A DNA stretch of 64,000 bases from Marsupella aquatica (taxonomy: Eukaryota > Marchantiophyta). The position numbers and the translations under genes were made by a program. The stretch lies in contig OZ316892.1 in assembly GCA_973895155.1 (NCBI GenBank), forward strand, positions 9,300,001-9,364,000. The letters run 5' to 3'. The notes below the pieces were generated by a model. It did not search any database. It was not told the DNA's origin and worked only from the letters and a program-made list of their open reading frames with translations. Within the stretch, counting starts at the first letter, position 1; every line of letters begins with the position of its first letter. This document shows positions 59,798-64,000 of the stretch, in pieces.

Positions 59798-62700
59798 ATG
59801 CATGAATGGAGCAGGCTTACGTGTAAGGAATTGTGTGAAAACATTGATCGATGTTTAGAATCGACAATGTACACTCCCAAAATTGAGGAGTTGGATCTTA
59901 CTGGGGAAAGCTTCTTTTGTATGGATGGGGATGATTGGCAACTTTTCTTTGACAGTGTGGGGATGAAGACATGGGTGCACAGGAAGAAGTTGAGGAGATG
60001 GGTGAATGAATGCAACGGGAGCAGCAATACCGGAGTCACACAGCCATCACAGCTACAGCCATCACCGCTGCAGCCATCACCGTTGCCGCCAATGAAGACA
60101 CTATCTGAACGTGATACGAATCGAAAGGAGAGCTCTGGTGAAGAAGAGCACAAGTCTATCAGGCCTGTTGAAAATACCCGCACTCCTGATGCGCCGGAAA
60201 GAGAGACGTCTATGATTGGTTCTACCAAGCATCATCAAGTAAGTTGTTTGTCTCCTGTGACATTAAATTAGCCTATTGAAATCCATTGCGACCACGGCAA
60301 GGACCTCTTCTGATAATCACGCGAAGGCATGTAATGCAGTGCACAATGGTAGTTTCTTTGTTTGATTGAATACACACTGATGTGTGTTTCAACGCTGCTG
60401 TGCATAGTTCTATCCTTTGGCAGAGGACATCTTCAATGTGACCAACAAATCTGGAGGACGGTCCATTATGGCTTCTAAGCATGTAGAAGCGCACCAAGCT
60501 CACAAGGCAAATTACAGAACGGTGAGGAATTGGTTTGCGAATTTCGCCGCTGACAAGGAGATATATGAATACCTCAGTGCAGATTTCAAGTCTGACACAA
60601 AGACAAAAGAGAATTGTCGATTGTATGTTCAGAGTAGAATGCACGAACTTTCACCTCTCAAATTTGAGTGTCTAGAAACCGGATCTAAACATGAGATGCC
60701 TTGGCCAGAAAGCTTCCTGTTTGAGGTCGTCAAGAACAGAAAGCATGAATGGAGGAAAGCAAATGCAAAAATCAAGGAAGGTACGTACTGATAGATTCCC
60801 ATTCATTAGTTAGCGCATTGCCATTGATTTTGGCAATGAACTGTGTTCTATCTTTCGCAACTTGGAAATAACCTGGAAATACCCTGGAATTAACCTCAAG
60901 TACTTGCACTGAATTTCATTGCAGGTGCCATCCCTACGGCCCGAAAAAAGGAGCCGAATGATTTTGCAGATATGAAGGTAGAACCAGATGCAGATGAAGC
61001 GATTGCCATTGGACATGGACAATCATACCCAAAGATTTTTGTGGAACTTTGTGCGTATGCATTCAAGGTGACCTTGGTAGAACTGCAAATGAGAGACGCC
61101 GATAAGTCTGTAAGGTATAGGGGGCAGTACAGTGGAGAGGTCGTTGGTCGTGGAATACCAGAGAGCGTCCATGTTATTAAGAAAGTGAGATGGTGGAAGA
61201 TTAAGTTCATGAAGGCCTTGTCTGATGGTAATCCGTCATTGCTGGCGCCTTACTGGGTGCCATTAATAACACCTTCAAAGGGTCTGCAGATGGTACAGTT
61301 TGGGCACTTAAAACCAGTAAGTATGGTGCCATATACATATATAAATATATATATGCATTTACCAACCCTAGGTTCATTGCATCGGAATGAATCTTCTTCT
61401 CCGGATCCGCAGGTTTTTTCATGTTGCCCAGTTGATATGTATCGAGAGGTAGAGATGTTGAATGAATGTGGTTTTCTACAATATATTTATATTGCAAGAT
61501 TCCCTGGCACTCATGCACCGTCACTATTGATGTGCATGTACATATTGCAGGACATGTCCATTTTTGTTCCGAGAGCATATTGTTCCATGAGTCCCAATCT
61601 GGCTCATAAAGTATGCCAATCGTATTCAGGTCCCTCTCCTCAGGGTTCTGCTATCTCAGGAAAGACCTCCAAGAGAGCGGGGTTACCGGAGATAGGTCCC
61701 TCTCCTGAGGGTTCTGCTGTCTCAGGAAAGGCCTCCAATGGAGCGGGGTTACCGGAGATGCCTGACGTTGAGGAAAACCCTCTTTCAAAACCGAAGAAGC
61801 GAGTGTTGGCATTAGCTGGCCATGAAGAAGATGCAGAGGGAGGGGCGGAAGTAGAGCATAGAGAGGAAAGCAAAGCAGATGATGCGGTCAGGTCTAGCGA
61901 TGGAGAGCCAAGCGAGGATACTGAAGTACTGGATACCACTACATGCAGCCAGGAGAAAACATCGTCAACATCAACTATCAACTTGCAAGTTGATTGCTTC
62001 ACTACATCCACCCAACTTTACATTGAATCTGACGAGGATGATGAAGACACTAATATAAGGCCTAACGATCAACCGGAACCGGAGGTACGAGTATTTTGTC
62101 ATGCTAGTTGCGTTCTTATATATCATACGTATGTAATTAAAATTAAGACACCGAGTTTTCTTTATACTTATTTTTCAGGTAAAAAGACAAAAGATTGAGA
62201 GCAGTCCTGCAGGGGGAAACAACCCGCTACTGTCCAAGGTATATATCATATATCATTGTATGTATAAGTTTTGTATATTGCAATTATTATAATGGCCTAA
62301 AAGTTCTATTGTAAGTGATGTATATGACTTTGCAATTCATTCTACTTTGAGCCTAGGTTCACCAATATATACAATGATTTGCACATCCACATATGCATGG
62401 CAGGTTAAGACCGAGAAGGAACAAGGTGGAGTCCTTGCAAGCATTCGGGACCTAAATCAACCATTGAGTAGAGCACGAAGAGGCAAGGGTCCGAACCCAG
62501 GCAAAGAAAATGTACCTTCATTTAGAGCTATTTCAACGAAGGTACAGGAGGATGCAAGGGAACGGTTGTTGACCAGCAAAAACATGATATGATTTCTTAT
62601 TTCCATCCATTGTAAGCCAGCAGTCTTTATTAGGTTGCAGCGATCATTGTGTACAATGTGTAGACAGAAATTGTATGTGTGGAACGTACGTACTCTTGTG

Positions 62701-63214
62701 GTCTCATTATGTGGTTATTATATATGTACAGGCAAACCAGGAAAAAGTTTTGTGTGCTCAAGGAACCCGGTCAACAAGAAGTAACAAGTTCCAGGCTTCT
62801 GGAGACTCCAATATAGTAAGCATATACTGAGAAGTTTTGCACGATTCTGTAAATAATCATTTATAGCTTGTCATTGGTGTACTACCATATTTTAAAGCTC
62901 ACCAAAGACTGTAACTTTTGCAGAATTTTGAAAAGCTCACCAAAGACGCCAAACTAGTATTGTGCATGAGAGCCATGGGTTTGATGAAGACCTGCGAAGT
63001 GAAGGCCAAATTGCGCACGTTTGTAGCAGATACGAACAAGCGGTCAAAGACTACCCCCAAGCCATTCACCAAACACGCTCAGAAGAATGCATCAGAGTTA
63101 TTGGACATGGTGGCCAGGTGGATTGTAGAGCAGAATGTAGTGATCGTTACACATCTTTCGGCTTTAAATGCCGATGGCCAAATCCTGGAATTTGACGATG
63201 CGGATGCAATTTGA
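59798..63214 (+). CDS. intact 8-exon gene of unknown function
   Basis: Exons 59798-60238, 60408-60780, 60925-61316, 61551-62084, 62179-62238, 62404-62541, 62732-62815 and 62924-63214 all have GT-AG borders and join in phase to 770 residues without a stop. The N-terminus (LTCKELCENIDRCLE, then LDLTGESFFCMDGDDWQLFF) recalls a SAM-like helical domain. A QPS/QPSPL repeat follows. The middle (residues about 150-400) has KANYRTVRNWFANFAADKEI and WWKIKFMKAL segments of no known family. Next is an acidic, Ser-rich stretch with a 22-residue tandem duplication, a KPKKR basic patch and a helical C-terminus ending LEFDDADAI. It is probably nuclear. The model is mine and other splice choices are possible around 61317-61550. 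I do not recognise the protein. Confidence 0.6.
61629..61760 (+). repeat. 66-bp in-frame coding duplication
   Basis: Two copies start GGTCCCTCTCCT at 61629 and 61695. They encode the 22-residue repeats GPSPQGSAISGK... and GPSPEGSAVSGK..., ending AGLPEI and AGLPEM. Confidence 0.75.
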
Positions 63215-63237
63215 CGTAGCAAGAAGCCTGGAATCAA

Positions 63238-63640
63238 AAATACCCTACAAATACCCCACGGTATGCAGGTAAAATGCACAAATAATCCCCGCTTCGACAT
63301 AGGAAATCTGGACGGTGAAGATGCATATCATCCTGCAAACCTCCAGGGCTGTTAGCGAAGCCACCTGGAGAGTGGCAATTGGAAGTGGCATACCAAATAC
63401 CCCAACGATACCCCAGGGTATGCGGGTAATATGCACACAAAACCCCCACTTTACAACAGGAAATTTGGATGGTGAGATGCATATCATCCTGCACACCTCC
63501 AGGGCTGCCAGCGAGGCCACCTGGAGAGCGGCCATTGGACGCTAACAACCCAAATACCCCAGAGATACACTAATGTATGCGGGTAATATACACACGGAAT
63601 CCCCACTTAGCAACAGCAAAATTGGATGGTGGAGATGAAT
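63238..63640. repeat. about 150-bp tandem repeat with TACCCC cores
   Basis: CAAATACCCC followed by GGTATGC-GGTAA-ATGCAC begins near 63251, 63393 and 63549. Two of the units also carry TGCATATCATCCTGC and CCTCCAGGGCTG with a matching CACCTGGAG. It lies just after the stop codon of the 8-exon gene. Confidence 0.7.
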
Positions 63641-63645
63641 ATCAT

Positions 63646-64000
63646 CCCGGGTATGCGACTCCCCTTTTTATAAGGCAAGTTTTTAATTCCTTATAATGGC
63701 CATATATCCAATTGACCATCTTAGATTTTATTTTAGTCTTCTAAAATCTTGTACCTCTCAACTTAAGGAATCCAAAAATGTAACTTAAAAAGAAAACCAA
63801 ACATGTTTTGATGTACTAAAAGTTGATCAAAACCAAATTATATGGGTTTTTTTTAATATAGGGATCTACAGCCAAACTAGCCAGCTTTTCAGGATTTTTA
63901 TTAAAATTTTAAAAATCTTTTAATAAAAATTCCAGCATGTGTAGGAATATTTTTTAATTTCATATGGAAAAGGAAGAAAACCAACCCTTTTACATGACTT
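63646..64000 (-). mobile_element. MITE, same family as 48997-49470, cut by the window end
   Basis: Starts CCCGGGTATGCGACTCCCC and continues as the reverse complement of the 48997-49470 element (CTTGTACCTCTCAACT, AGCCAAACTAGCCAGC). The far end is outside the window. Confidence 0.75.

Overview
The window looks like nuclear DNA of a streptophyte plant. Genes are split by GT-AG introns, there are short TTTAGGG-type telomere-like patches, plant-style CACTA, Helitron and hAT termini, and AT-rich intergenic DNA. I see no rRNA, tRNA or bacterial operon structure. The gene families present (a DUF7869-type protein and a ParB-like/DNA-methylase protein, both named from memory) make me think of a non-flowering plant or charophyte alga, but the species cannot be fixed from the sequence.

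Layout. 1-5593: tandem repeats and the right end of a CACTA transposon whose subterminal region is packed with GTCATT/AATGAC motifs. 5594-8070: non-coding, ending in 257-bp tandem repeats. 8072-20190: a 12.1-kb element ('element 1') with imperfect terminal inverted repeats. It holds an F-box-like gene, a spliced ParB-like + permuted DNA-methyltransferase gene (forward) and a DUF7869-type putative DDE transposase gene (reverse). It is littered with a 14-bp palindrome, CGATAAATTTATCG. 20191-23119: a decayed Helitron replicase gene hit by two hAT-type insertions. 23.1-28.4 kb: repeats, an unrecognised reverse-strand ORF and a probable host gene for a small secreted protein. 30.9-34.1 kb: a RAD5/16-like SNF2 ATPase gene (reverse). 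34.9-38.9 kb: a broken tnp2-type transposase (reverse). 41.9-56.3 kb ('element 2'): an RPA-C-like zinc-ribbon OB protein, a decayed ParB-like/methyltransferase gene spliced to an FCP1/NIF phosphatase-like domain (reverse), and divergently a second DUF7869-type transposase (forward). This block has its own GC-rich palindromes in introns and a 73-bp palindromic array. 56.8-58.1 kb: a complete hAT-type non-autonomous element with 8-bp target duplications. 59.8-63.2 kb: an apparently intact 8-exon gene of unknown function, followed by a tandem array and a MITE running off the window.

Main point. A ParB-like/adenine-or-cytosine-N4-type methyltransferase and a DUF7869-type DDE-like protein occur side by side twice, in homologous but diverged pairs. 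The better-bounded copy sits inside terminal inverted repeats, and each copy carries its own dispersed short palindromes. I read this as a family of large eukaryotic DNA transposons that encode a DNA methyltransferase of prokaryotic type. Both copies here are decaying through stops, frameshifts and a MITE insertion.
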